Source of the DNA: Paraburkholderia aromaticivorans
GTDB taxonomy: Bacteria; Pseudomonadota; Gammaproteobacteria; Burkholderiales; Burkholderiaceae
Direction: 5' to 3'
NCBI RefSeq assembly: GCF_012689525.1
Contig: NZ_CP051516.1
Location: forward strand, 1,736,001 to 1,800,000
DNA length: 64,000 bases
Every line of letters begins with the position of its first letter. The stretch's first letter is position 1. A model generated the notes under the pieces. The model saw only the letters and a list, made by a program, of their open reading frames with translations. It was not told the DNA's origin and did not search any database. Shown in pieces: positions 35,861 through 44,642 of the stretch. Both the position numbers and the translations under genes were made by a program.

Positions 35861-35885
35861 CGTGGTCGAAGGTGACCACGTCAGC
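35856..35885 (+). terminator. Hairpin overlapping the GT4 stop codon
   Basis: A perfect 12-bp stem (GCTGACGTGGTC with its complement, loop GAAGGT) that starts on the stop codon of the glycosyltransferase gene. A T-tract is missing, so the strength is uncertain. Confidence 0.45.
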
Positions 35886-35934
35886 GGTTTCCGCATGTTG
35901 GCGGGACGACGCTGAGCAGTGAGCGGGCGTCTCA

Positions 35935-35974
35935 TTATTCGCGTATTGCGAACTTCGCAACTTGCGAATAAAAT
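35935..35974 (+). promoter_or_regulatory. Sigma-70 promoter embedded in a 37-bp palindrome (higBA operator)
   Basis: Two nested inverted repeats share one centre at 35953. The outer arms are TTATTCGC (35935-35942) and GCGAATAA (35964-35971). The inner arms are TTGCGAA (35946-35952) and TTCGCAA (35954-35960). Within it, TTGCGA (-35) and TAAAAT (35969-35974, -10) are separated by exactly 17 bp. It lies about 140 bp before the higB start. Repressor binding here would block the promoter, as expected for HigA autoregulation. Confidence 0.75.
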
Positions 35975-36112
35975 GCTTTCGTCGTACCGCGGTAAGCAGC
36001 AAATAGCCGTTCGGACTATGCCGTCCGGCCGGCTATCGATGTCGAACCGTCCCGTTTAGCCTTGCAGGTAGAGCGCGCATGTTTAGCGCGCGAACACGTG
36101 CGAGGAAATCCG

Positions 36113-36413
36113 ATGCGGGTCATTTCAAAGAAAGCGTGGCTGGACTTCATAAAGCGACATCCGGGGGCGGGCAGTGCGCTATTGACGTGGTATTCACTGG
36201 CGCAGGCATGCCTCGCGTATGGCTATAACGACCTGAAGCAGACGTTCGCCGGTGTGGACTACGTGCTGCCTCAATACACGGTTTTCGACGTGGGCGGCAA
36301 TCGGTTCCGGATCGTTGCGGCGATTCACTACAACAGGCAGTCGCTATTTCGTTCGTCATGTACTGACGCACGCGGAATACGACCTTTGGACGAGGAAGAA
36401 TCTAAACTCATGA
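36113..36413 (+). pseudogene. higB: HigB-type toxin (mRNA interferase), frameshifted
   Basis: The frame begins like a HigB/RelE-superfamily toxin (MRVISKKAWLDFIKRHPGAGSALLTWYS, with GGNRFRIVAAIHYNRQSL). After residue 78 the frame reads RSSCTDARG and runs on into the antitoxin. Removing one T from the TTT at 36347-36349 gives instead FVRHVLTHAEYDLWTRKNLNS and a TGA at 36411-36413, which is the conserved HigB C terminus at the normal length of 99 aa. The TGA then overlaps the higA ATG by 4 bp. As it stands the toxin loses its RHVxTHAEYD end and is fused to the antitoxin. A sequencing error cannot be excluded. Confidence 0.8.
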
Positions 36414-36832
36414 ATGCCGATCGCCTTCCGGGAGCTTTTCCCGACATCGCTCAAACCTGGGCCGCGCTGCAAACGCAGTTGCCGATCACGCCCATTCGCA
36501 ACGAGCAGGATTACCAGACCATGGTGCGGCTCGCCAACTCGCTCGCTGATCATCTGAACGGCAACGAAGAGGATCCGCTCTCGGATCTGTTCGCGATCGT
36601 GACCGACCTGATCGAAAGCTGGGAAGCGCATAACGTGACGATTCCAAAAGCGGAACCACGCGAGGTATTGCGGCATCTGCTGGAAACGCATGGACTCAGG
36701 CAGAAGGACCTGATAGGTATCGCGTCACCCACCGTGGTGAGCGATATTCTCGCGGGCCGCCGCGCCATCAGCAAGAAGGTGGCCAAGGCGCTGGCCGTTC
36801 GTTTTCATACCGACGTCAGCGCATTTCTGTAA
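36410..36832 (+). CDS. higA: HigA-type antitoxin, HTH domain
   Basis: A 140-aa antitoxin with an N-terminal toxin-binding half (PITPIRNEQDYQTMVRLANSLADHL) and a C-terminal XRE-like HTH (REVLRHLLETHGLRQKDLIGI, TVVSDILAGRRAISKKVAKALAVRF). It can be made from its own ATG at 36410, or as the second half of a 239-aa HigB-HigA fusion because of the upstream frameshift. The HTH should bind the 37-bp palindrome upstream. Annotation pipelines will report one long gene here. Confidence 0.88.
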   Translation: MNADRLPGAFPDIAQTWAALQTQLPITPIRNEQDYQTMVRLANSLADHLNGNEEDPLSDLFAIVTDLIESWEAHNVTIPKAEPREVLRHLLETHGLRQKDLIGIASPTVVSDILAGRRAISKKVAKALAVRFHTDVSAFL

Positions 36833-37053
36833 AAGCCGCGCAGCGCCGGGCTTGTGCCGCGCCGTATGCGGTGCTGACCGGCAAGCTTTCTCGTTGCTCA
36901 CCTCGTCCATTCGACACCGCGCCGGCGGCATGTTTCAGGCCGTCGGCTTCGGTGCTTGCCGCATTGGTGTCGCTGCTGTTTTTGCCGCGCGAGTCACGCG
37001 GTAGGTCGGGGCGATCACGGAGACTTCCACGAACGGTTCCCGCATTGGCACGA

Positions 37054-38451
37054 TCAGAATGCGTTGCGGCCGACAAAGCCCTTGAAGATCGTGATGAACA
37101 CGATCTTCATGTCGAACCAGAACGACCAGTTATGGATGTAGAAGAGATCGAACTTGACGCGCGCTTCCATCTTTTCCACCTTGTTGGTGGCGCCGCGATA
37201 ACCGTTGACCTGCGCCCAGCCAGTGATGCCCGGCTTGATCCGGTAGCGGTGCATGTAGCCGTACACCTGATCCTTGTAGAGATCGTCGTGTTCGACCGCA
37301 TGCGGACGCGGGCCGACCACGGACATTTGCCCGAGCAGCACGTTGAGAAACTGCGGCAGTTCGTCGAGACTGGTGCGGCGCATGAAGCCGCCGAGCTTCG
37401 TGACGCGCGCGTCGTTGCGCGAGGCCTGAGTGAGCTGGCCCTGCGCTTCGTGATGCACGGTCATTGAACGGAACTTGTAGATCGCGAACGGCTGGCCGTC
37501 CACGCCCTTGCGCGTCTGACGAAAAAACACTGGCCCCGGCGAGCCGAGCTTGATGCCGATCGCGAGCACCACGAATATCGGCGCCAGCGCGAGCAGCGCG
37601 GCCGCTGCGAACAGGCGGTCGAAGATCAGCTTGGGCCACATCTGCGGCGACGAGAAGGGTGTCGCGCTGAGATTCAGCGTCGGTAAACCGACGACATCGA
37701 CCAGCGCGTGATTGAAAAGCGAGAGGCTGCGTACATCGGGAATGAAGCGCAGATTCACGAAGTCATGCCGGAACATGCGCGTGAACCGATAGATCGTGTG
37801 TTCTTCTGACAGCGGCAACGCGAGCCACACTTCGTTCACGTGATCTTCGCGCACTTTGGCGGCGAAGGCGTTCAGATCGGTCAGGACCGGCAGGCGGTTC
37901 AGACGCGCGCCGTACGTGTCGGCTGCTTCGATACTGGCGTCGCAGCTCGTATCAAGCACGCAGACCGGTTTGAAGCCGGCTTGCGGCGCATGTTCGAGAT
38001 GGGCGAGCAGCGTGCGCGCGAAACCCGGTGCGCCGACGATCGCGACGGTGCGGGAATTCATCCCGCGACGCCGCACCATGCGCAGCACCGCATGCACGAG
38101 GCACTTGGTAACGATGATCAGCGCGCCGGAAATCAGCGTCGAGTAACCGAACCACAAGCGCGACACCGCATCCATGCGATGTAGCGTGAACGCAAGCACG
38201 AGCGCGGTGAAGACCACCACCATCCACGCGGCCGCCACTCTTGCCAGCATCGAGGGAAGCGGTTTGCCGCGCCAGGTTTCATAGACCCCGAAGCCGGGGA
38301 ACAGCAACAGCAGGAGGACGCAGTTAAAGGCAATCAGAAGGCGTTCGGTGTCCGACAGCGCAATCGGCGTCGAGAACCGCATCCAGTGAGCGAGCAGCCC
38401 TCCCGCAATCACGAAGAGTACGTCGAGGAATCGCGCAGTATTCCTGAACAT
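37054..38451 (-). CDS. Undecaprenyl-phosphate sugar-1-phosphate transferase (WcaJ-like)
   Basis: A 465-aa polyisoprenyl-phosphate hexose-1-phosphate transferase that starts exopolysaccharide repeat assembly at the inner membrane. Four to five N-terminal helices (residues 5-130), a Rossmann-like middle, a re-entrant helix (about residues 270-295) and the catalytic C terminus with [40 protein letters not shown] and [15 protein letters not shown]. It matches the family length. It is in the opposite direction to the GT4 gene. A Crp-like gene begins upstream on the same strand, 36 bp away. Confidence 0.93.
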   Translation of the reverse strand: MFRNTARFLDVLFVIAGGLLAHWMRFSTPIALSDTERLLIAFNCVLLLLLFPGFGVYETWRGKPLPSMLARVAAAWMVVVFTALVLAFTLHRMDAVSRLWFGYSTLISGALIIVTKCLVHAVLRMVRRRGMNSRTVAIVGAPGFARTLLAHLEHAPQAGFKPVCVLDTSCDASIEAADTYGARLNRLPVLTDLNAFAAKVREDHVNEVWLALPLSEEHTIYRFTRMFRHDFVNLRFIPDVRSLSLFNHALVDVVGLPTLNLSATPFSSPQMWPKLIFDRLFAAAALLALAPIFVVLAIGIKLGSPGPVFFRQTRKGVDGQPFAIYKFRSMTVHHEAQGQLTQASRNDARVTKLGGFMRRTSLDELPQFLNVLLGQMSVVGPRPHAVEHDDLYKDQVYGYMHRYRIKPGITGWAQVNGYRGATNKVEKMEARVKFDLFYIHNWSFWFDMKIVFITIFKGFVGRNAF

Positions 38452-38487
38452 ATTTGACTCTATTCATTAGTCAGACGAACCAGCACT

Positions 38488-39222
38488 TTACTCGACAGTT
38501 TCAGCCTGACGCAGACGCGGCAGAAGGCGGTCGAATTCGCGCTTGACGAGGCCGTAGCATTCGCAGGCGCGTGCTTCGAGTCCTTTACGGTCGAGCACCT
38601 TGATGTGGCCGCGGCTGTGATGGATCAGGCCTTCGTCGTGCAACTTGCCGGCCGCTTCGGTAATGCCTTCGCGGCGCACGCCGAGCATGTCGGCGATCAG
38701 TTGCTGGGTCACGGTCAGATCGTTCGACGCCACGCGGTCCACTTCGATCAGCAGCCAGCGGCACAGTTGCTTGTTGAGCGCGTGATGGCGGTTGCAGGCG
38801 GCGGTTTGCGCGACTTGCGTGAGCAGGGCGTGCATGTACAGCAGCATCAGGCGACGCAGGAAGTCGGAGCGGGCAAATTGCTGCTTGAGTGCCTGTGCGC
38901 TCATGCGGTAAGCGAAGCCGGCGCATTGCACCTGCACGCGGTTCGGCATGGTTTCGCCGCCCGTGAGCACCGGCACGCCGGTCATGCCTTCGCGGCCGAC
39001 CGCGGCGATTTCGACCGAACTGCCGTCTTCCATCGTCGAGAGCATCGAGATGATCGCGGTGGTCGGGAAGTAGACGTGATGAATGCGCTGACCGGAGTCG
39101 CACAGCAATTGCTCCGTGCGCAGATGAACCAGTTCGAGATGGGGAGCCAGCGCCTGCCATTCATGGGACGGCAATGCGCCGAGCAAATGGTTACCGTGCA
39201 GATCGGATTGAAGTGTCAACAT
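38488..39222 (-). CDS. Crp/Fnr-family transcriptional regulator
   Basis: A 244-aa regulator with an N-terminal cyclic-nucleotide-binding-like beta barrel (HHVYFPTTAIISMLSTMEDG, EIAAVGREGMTGV) and a C-terminal winged HTH (LTVTQQLIADMLGVRREGITEAAGKL). The residues that contact cAMP in Crp are not conserved as a set, so the ligand is uncertain. It lies 36 bp upstream of the sugar-transferase gene on the same strand, so it may be co-transcribed with and control exopolysaccharide initiation. Confidence 0.9.
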   Translation of the reverse strand: MLTLQSDLHGNHLLGALPSHEWQALAPHLELVHLRTEQLLCDSGQRIHHVYFPTTAIISMLSTMEDGSSVEIAAVGREGMTGVPVLTGGETMPNRVQVQCAGFAYRMSAQALKQQFARSDFLRRLMLLYMHALLTQVAQTAACNRHHALNKQLCRWLLIEVDRVASNDLTVTQQLIADMLGVRREGITEAAGKLHDEGLIHHSRGHIKVLDRKGLEARACECYGLVKREFDRLLPRLRQAETVE

Positions 39223-39850
39223 GATCGGTCCTCGCGTGAAAGTCGCGCTCTGCGTGACTTTCTGTTTTTAATCCGATGCCTGCATCCCTTTAAACGACCT
39301 GCTGCCTGGCGAGCAGCGAAGGAACAGGACCGGCCCCGTATTGGCCTTTGTTGCGCCGCCGCCGTTGTTGTGGGTCTCTCTGCGGTGACGCGGTGTTGCA
39401 CTCTTCTATTAGCGAGGAGCGTGCCAGCGGGAGCGAAAACGAGGACTGGTGCGGGGTAACGCACCAAGGCTTAGCGCCGCGCGAAGCCAAACGTGACTTT
39501 TTGTTTCAAATCTGCACAACGTCCTCGCGACCGGCGAGCGCCCAGCAGGCTCTTCCTGTTCCGCTCAAGTCCTTGATGGAATTGGGTTGGCGGGTGCTGG
39601 GAGGGGCTCGACGGCACGTGTCTCACCGTTGAATCAGCCCCTCGATGCACGTTCTCACGCGGCGTCCGGGATGTGCCGGAATTGATTCAGATGTGTTCAA
39701 CACGCTTGGTTCGGTGCCGCACGGATGATGATTTCGGCGAGCTCAAAAGTCTGAGAAAAACCAACAGTGATTCCGCAGACCAGACAGGTCGAGACGCGCA
39801 GCGCGAGGTTTTACGCGCGTTGCGAAGGGGTGACTAGATCAGGGAGACCG
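39223..39850. other. Intergenic region between the Crp gene and the GH2 operon end
   Basis: 628 bp without a supported gene. It contains a perfect 7-bp inverted repeat TGGTGCG / CGCACCA (39447-39466) and a repeated CGTGACTTTnTGTTT string at about 39260 and 39492. It probably holds the promoter of the Crp gene. Frames on both strands lack start signals. Confidence 0.4.
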
Positions 39851-42475
39851 TCAGCCGTAGAAGATGGCGGATATCGCATTGACCGCGCGAACTTCGCCCG
39901 CGGGTGCCGCGTATGTTGCATCAGCTTTAAACACGCCATTCGATGCCTGTGCAGTGAGTCTTTCCTGCGACACGAGCGCGATGAGCGGCACGATGCATGG
40001 CCGGTTCGGCGGCAGATGAAACCAGTCGCGCGCGGCCCTGTAGTGTGTGTCAACGATATGAACGAAGCGCACAAAACGCTTCGCTTCGATCACGAGTTGC
40101 CAGCCGTCGCCGTTGCGCTCGACGGTGACCGTCAAGCCCAGATCGTGGCGCTCGCTCACGCGCCGCTCCGGCAGATGAAACGCTTCTGCAACGATCTGGC
40201 CGCTCGCTAGGTCGCGCAGCGTGGCGATCGTCACGTCGTGGGCGCGCGGGCCGAAGCGGTACGCGTGGGTGAAATCGAAGAACTGGCCAAGGCATGCGGC
40301 CGCATTGAGACGCTGCACGCTGTGCGGCGCCAGTTCGACTTCGCGGCTAACGGAGGCAAGCTTGACGCTGCCGTCACGCAGGCAGACCAGTTCCAGTTGC
40401 GCGCGCAACGGCTGCGCACGTTCGTTTAGCAGATGAATATCGAGGCCGTTGAGGCCCTCGTCGGTGATGACGGCCTGAATGGGTTGCAGTGCTTGCGCGA
40501 GGCCGTGCAGGGCGCTTTTAGGCCGTCCTGTGGCGTCGATCAAGCCCCAGCCTGCGCCGGGGCGCAAATCCTGAAGCTGCCAGACCAGCGCGCCACCGCA
40601 GGTGGAACCGGCGCGGCGCCATTCGGCGAACACGTCGCCCATCAATTCGGCAACCACCGCGCGCGACAGGTCCAGATAACGCTCGGGGTCTTCGTAGCGC
40701 AAGCGTGCCGGCTCGACACCGTATAACGTCTGCAGATAGTGGTCGCGCACATCGTCGAAATCCCAGCCGGCGCCGGGGTCGCGCGGCACCGCGGCTTTCC
40801 AGCGCGGATCGTGCAGATGAATCGTGCCGAGCGCGTCGTGCAGCGTGGCGTCGTCGGGCACGTTGGCGAAGGCGAGGCATTCGGCGGCGAAGCGCACCTG
40901 CGAGCGGCGCACGTCGTCGAGCGGACGCTGATACGCGCCTACACCGTAGTAGTGAGTGATGCCCTCATTAGTTGAAAACGGCCACACGCCCCCCGAGGGC
41001 GAGTTGCCGACATACGGCACGTCGGACCGTTCGCGCGCGACGAGGGCGGGCAGTTGTTCAGTAAAGAGTGATTGCGCGCGCATCGAAGGCGGCAGGCCGA
41101 ACATGGCCGCCTGCTGGTCGACCTCGCTGCCGCCGCACAGCACCGCGAGTGAAGCGAAGCGTCGGGTGCGCGTTAAAAATTGCGTGGCCTCGCGCTCGAT
41201 CGATGCGCTGAATGCGGCATCGGTCGGATAGTCGAAATTCGCCAACGCGAAGTCTTGCCAGACGAGCATGCCGTATTCGTCGGCGAGCGCATAAAACGCG
41301 TCGGACTCGTAGACCATCGTGCCGCCCACGCGCAGCATGTTCATGCCCGCATCGCGAGCCAGCGTGAACGCGTGGCGCAGTTGCGCCTCGCTGCCGGCGA
41401 GCGTGACGAGGTCCGCGCTGGTCCAGCATGCGCCTCGGCAGAACACCGGCAAGCCATTCAGGCGCAACGCGAAGCCCATGCCGTCCGCGCCATGGTCCAC
41501 TTCAATACTGCGGAAACCGACTGAACCCAATGCGTGAGATGTCGCGTGCCCGTCATCAAGCTGCAACGTCAATGGATATAAAGTGGGCTTGCCGTGCGTG
41601 TGCGGCCACCAGCGCTCGGCACCCGGCACGCGTACGCTGCCGGTCAGTGTATATGCATCGCTCCATTGCAAAGACGAAACAGCATCCCCGCATTTAAGCG
41701 AAGCGCGGCAGGCCGCGTCATCGTGCGGATGAACGAAACGTAGCGTGAGCGAAACAAGGCCGTCGTCGTGATCGAGCCGGCTCGACACGTCGACGGTATC
41801 GAAAGCGTGCGGCGCGTCGCTCAGTAGCTCGACCGGACGCCATGGGCCGACCGCCTGCACCGAAGGACACCAGCCGGGCATATGGCCGAGCAGGGTGGTG
41901 CGTACGTTGCGCAAAGTGGGCGGCGATACGAGCCGTGGCCGCCAGCGCGCGCGTGAACGTTTCGCCGTCAACGCCGGGGTGAGAGAGCGGAAGCACAGCG
42001 CGAGCGTCGCGCTGCCGGTCAGTTCGATGTCCAGATCGTGCGCGACGAACATCGAATCGGAATCGAGGCGCTTGACGCCGTCGAGCCAGACTTCGGCGAC
42101 GGTGGCGAGGCCATGCAGACGCAAACGGCGTTGGCCGGTGCCTTCGAGTGCGAGGCAATACCAGTGGTCGTCGAAGGCGAGCGGCGGTGGATGCGCGATG
42201 TCCAGCAGACCTGCGGCACGGCGCGCGCTCGCGACGGTGCCGGGCACTTGCGCGGCGAGCCAGCCGTGCGTGGGTAAATCGGCGGGCGACGTGCACGCGC
42301 CCGCGGGCGTGCTGACACACTGCCAGCCGGTGTCGAGGCGCCGCGGCCAGAGCGTTTGCGATGCTTGTGCCGATGTGACATCGACATCGGTTTGCGCGGC
42401 CTCGTCGGAAGTGGTCGCGAGCACGCCGCTCGCGCCACCTCCATCAGGCACCAGGTCTATCGTCAGTGCATCCAC
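39851..42475 (-). CDS. Glycoside hydrolase family 2, beta-mannosidase-like
   Basis: An 874-aa protein with the three-part GH2 layout: sugar-binding jelly roll (about residues 45-210), immunoglobulin-like domain (about 230-330) and a TIM barrel (about 340-660), plus C-terminal beta domains. The acid/base region reads LAVLCGGSEVDQQ in place of the usual CGNNE of beta-mannosidases. The nucleophile region reads RFAAECLAF in place of RFxSEFGxQ. Both acids are present but the motifs are altered. There is no signal peptide, so it is cytoplasmic. It is the last gene of the carrier-protein operon, 40 bp after DUF1839. Substrate unknown; it could release or transfer a sugar from the operon's product. 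Confidence 0.85.
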   Translation of the reverse strand: MDALTIDLVPDGGGASGVLATTSDEAAQTDVDVTSAQASQTLWPRRLDTGWQCVSTPAGACTSPADLPTHGWLAAQVPGTVASARRAAGLLDIAHPPPLAFDDHWYCLALEGTGQRRLRLHGLATVAEVWLDGVKRLDSDSMFVAHDLDIELTGSATLALCFRSLTPALTAKRSRARWRPRLVSPPTLRNVRTTLLGHMPGWCPSVQAVGPWRPVELLSDAPHAFDTVDVSSRLDHDDGLVSLTLRFVHPHDDAACRASLKCGDAVSSLQWSDAYTLTGSVRVPGAERWWPHTHGKPTLYPLTLQLDDGHATSHALGSVGFRSIEVDHGADGMGFALRLNGLPVFCRGACWTSADLVTLAGSEAQLRHAFTLARDAGMNMLRVGGTMVYESDAFYALADEYGMLVWQDFALANFDYPTDAAFSASIEREATQFLTRTRRFASLAVLCGGSEVDQQAAMFGLPPSMRAQSLFTEQLPALVARERSDVPYVGNSPSGGVWPFSTNEGITHYYGVGAYQRPLDDVRRSQVRFAAECLAFANVPDDATLHDALGTIHLHDPRWKAAVPRDPGAGWDFDDVRDHYLQTLYGVEPARLRYEDPERYLDLSRAVVAELMGDVFAEWRRAGSTCGGALVWQLQDLRPGAGWGLIDATGRPKSALHGLAQALQPIQAVITDEGLNGLDIHLLNERAQPLRAQLELVCLRDGSVKLASVSREVELAPHSVQRLNAAACLGQFFDFTHAYRFGPRAHDVTIATLRDLASGQIVAEAFHLPERRVSERHDLGLTVTVERNGDGWQLVIEAKRFVRFVHIVDTHYRAARDWFHLPPNRPCIVPLIALVSQERLTAQASNGVFKADATYAAPAGEVRAVNAISAIFYG

Positions 42476-42515
42476 GGCAAGTTCCAGAGAAGTCCGCGAG
42501 GCCGCGCGCGGCGCG

Positions 42516-43580
42516 TCAAAGCACCAGCGCGGCGAGCGGCGGCAGCGTCTTTTCGTAAGCGCTTTCGAGCACGTCGAAGCAGTCTTCGCACAGATCGCGG
42601 CGCCCCCGGGTAATCGCCCGCACGAGCCGGAACTGCATCACCATCGACTCCGACGCGATGTTTTGCGCCGCTGCCGGAATCGATGCAGGCACCTCGAAGC
42701 CTTGCGCGGAGAGCCACGTCAGATACTTCGAGAGAAACTCGAAGTTCGCGCCGAGTTGCCGCATCAGGTTGAACGAGTACGGGTGGAAGAACTTTTCGCC
42801 ACGTTCGAGCAACGTCTCGAGATGCGCGGGAAATGCAGCACGCCACTGAGAAATCGGATTGCTGAGCGGCCGGCGGCCCAAGTGCGCGCACAGCAGTTCC
42901 GCTGACGCTTCGGCAAGCGCGGTGCCTTCGAGCGCGGGCCGCGCCTGCTTGGCGAACTCCACATACGGAAACAGCAGATCGGCCTGCTGCTGGAACTGCG
43001 GCAGCTTGCGGAACACGCCGTCGTAGTCTTCACCGTCGAGCAGGTGATAGCCGGTGTTGTGGAAGTAGCCGAGACGGCGCGCGTCCGGATCGATGAAGTC
43101 GATGCCCACCGTGGTCTTCGGATGCTCGCGCCGGTACGACGTGGCGCGCGTATTCGGCAGGTAATAGCCGTCCACTTCCACCAGCACGGTATGGCCGCGC
43201 AAGGTCTGCGCGAGCACGCGTGCTTCGAGCGAATCGTAGATGGCCAGTTCCTGCACCTGGGTGCCGTAGAGCCGTTCGAGGTCTTCGAGTGGAAACTTGA
43301 AGAACGTGAACTGGTCGCCTTCGAAATCCTGAGTGACGGTAAAGCCGAGCGCCGCGCGCGGCTCGAGCCCGAAGCCGTGCAGCAGTTCGATCCACAGATC
43401 GACGTAGCAGTTGGTCTCCTGCCATACGCGCTCGCCCTGATGCAGCGCATGCGGTGCATGCTCGCGCAACCGCACTGCGGGTGCGGCAACGGCGCCGCCC
43501 GCAGCGGGAAGATCGACGTGGCGGTTCAGCGGAAAAGCGCCAATCGCGCCATTCGGCACGGGTGTCAGAGACGGATTCAT
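42516..43580 (-). CDS. DUF1839 family protein
   Basis: A 354-aa protein of DUF1839, seen with amino acid:[carrier protein] ligases. Conserved-looking parts are ETNCYVDLWIELLHGFGLEP, FTVTQDFEGDQFTFFKFPLEDLERLYG, VLVEVDGYYLPNT and GIDFIDP. The N-terminal part contains a Cys and Trp beside each other (NCYVDLW), resembling a papain/BtrH-like acyltransferase start, a family that transfers acyl groups from carrier proteins. This is my inference. It overlaps the ligase gene by 4 bp (ATGA). The long upstream frame extension was rejected because it runs into the ligase gene. Confidence 0.85.
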   Translation of the reverse strand: MNPSLTPVPNGAIGAFPLNRHVDLPAAGGAVAAPAVRLREHAPHALHQGERVWQETNCYVDLWIELLHGFGLEPRAALGFTVTQDFEGDQFTFFKFPLEDLERLYGTQVQELAIYDSLEARVLAQTLRGHTVLVEVDGYYLPNTRATSYRREHPKTTVGIDFIDPDARRLGYFHNTGYHLLDGEDYDGVFRKLPQFQQQADLLFPYVEFAKQARPALEGTALAEASAELLCAHLGRRPLSNPISQWRAAFPAHLETLLERGEKFFHPYSFNLMRQLGANFEFLSKYLTWLSAQGFEVPASIPAAAQNIASESMVMQFRLVRAITRGRRDLCEDCFDVLESAYEKTLPPLAALVL

Positions 43581-44641
43581 ACGCGCTCTCCGGAACCTTG
43601 CGCCGTTTCGGTGGACGCCGTTTGCATGGTTTCGATGCCATGCGCCACGCGCGCTTCGGTATCGCCCCACAGCAGCGCGCGCACGTCGTCCGGCCACGCG
43701 TTCACGTCGAGCCCATGATGACGGAACAGCGCGAGTGTGATCCGTTCCATGCCGAAACCGACACAACCCGTATGCGCGATCGCGCCGTCTTCGCACTCGA
43801 TCTTCCAGATCGCGCCGAAGTGTTCCATGTGATAGTTGAACGACAGGCAGGCCGTCTTGCCGCGCGGATCGGCCACCGGAATCAGTAGTTCGAACTTGAG
43901 CGCCTGGGCACGCTGGCTATCGGCGACGATCTTGCCGCCGCGGCCGAAGAACGGGTCGTTGGCGAGATCCACTTCGACCGGCAATTGCAGCAGTGTCACC
44001 AGCAGCGAGCCACGTTCGATCCACATCTGCCGGAACGCCATCACCTGTTCGGCGTTGCCGAGGCGCACGTATTCGCGCTGGCGGAACATCTGCATGCGGC
44101 CGGGATCGAGCGACGGTTCGTGACGGAAGCAATACGACAGCACATCGATCGTGCGGCCGCCGGCGGGCAACGGACCGCGCCGCGCCATCACCGGATAGAT
44201 CGGATAGCAGGCGGCCGGCGTGAGCACGACACGAGTCGGCTTCTGCTGCGCCATCCAGTCGTCGCTGCGATCGTCGTCGCGTTCGGTCATGGCGTCGTCG
44301 AGCGCGCGCAACAGGCGTTGGTGGCCCATGTCGTTGCCGCAGAACGAGTGAATCGTGCCGGCCAGATTCGGGAAGCTCTTCAGATACTCGCTGTCTTCGA
44401 AGTCGGTGCGGCGCATGGCGGGCGGAAAGCGCAGCAGTTCCGGCTGCTGGTCCGCGCCCAGATGCGTGATCGCCACGTTCAGGCGGTCCACCACGTCTTC
44501 GAAAATCTGGCTGCGGCCATACAGGCCGTTTTCGCCGGTGTCGATCAACAGGCCCGCGGCCAGCAGTTCATCGCGAAAGCTCGGCGCTTCGGCTGCCTGA
44601 GCAGCGGCGGCAAGGGCGGCGGTATCGGTCATCGTGTTCAT
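43577..44641 (-). CDS. Amino acid:[acyl-carrier protein] ligase (SerRS-like)
   Basis: A 354-aa homologue of the catalytic core of class II seryl-tRNA synthetase without the tRNA-binding arm. Family members from Bradyrhizobium and Agrobacterium charge glycine or alanine on the phosphopantetheine of a small carrier protein. Class II marks are seen: FRHEPSLDPGRMQMFRQREYV (motif 2 region) and the C-terminal GFGMERITLALFRHHG (motif 3). Cys residues in AACYPIYP and HTGCVGFGMER, and the Glu nearby, fit the zinc site of these ligases. It starts just after the dehydrogenase gene and overlaps DUF1839 by 4 bp. The carrier protein is encoded in the same operon. Confidence 0.92.
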   Translation of the reverse strand: MNTMTDTAALAAAAQAAEAPSFRDELLAAGLLIDTGENGLYGRSQIFEDVVDRLNVAITHLGADQQPELLRFPPAMRRTDFEDSEYLKSFPNLAGTIHSFCGNDMGHQRLLRALDDAMTERDDDRSDDWMAQQKPTRVVLTPAACYPIYPVMARRGPLPAGGRTIDVLSYCFRHEPSLDPGRMQMFRQREYVRLGNAEQVMAFRQMWIERGSLLVTLLQLPVEVDLANDPFFGRGGKIVADSQRAQALKFELLIPVADPRGKTACLSFNYHMEHFGAIWKIECEDGAIAHTGCVGFGMERITLALFRHHGLDVNAWPDDVRALLWGDTEARVAHGIETMQTASTETAQGSGERV

Positions 44642-44642
44642 A

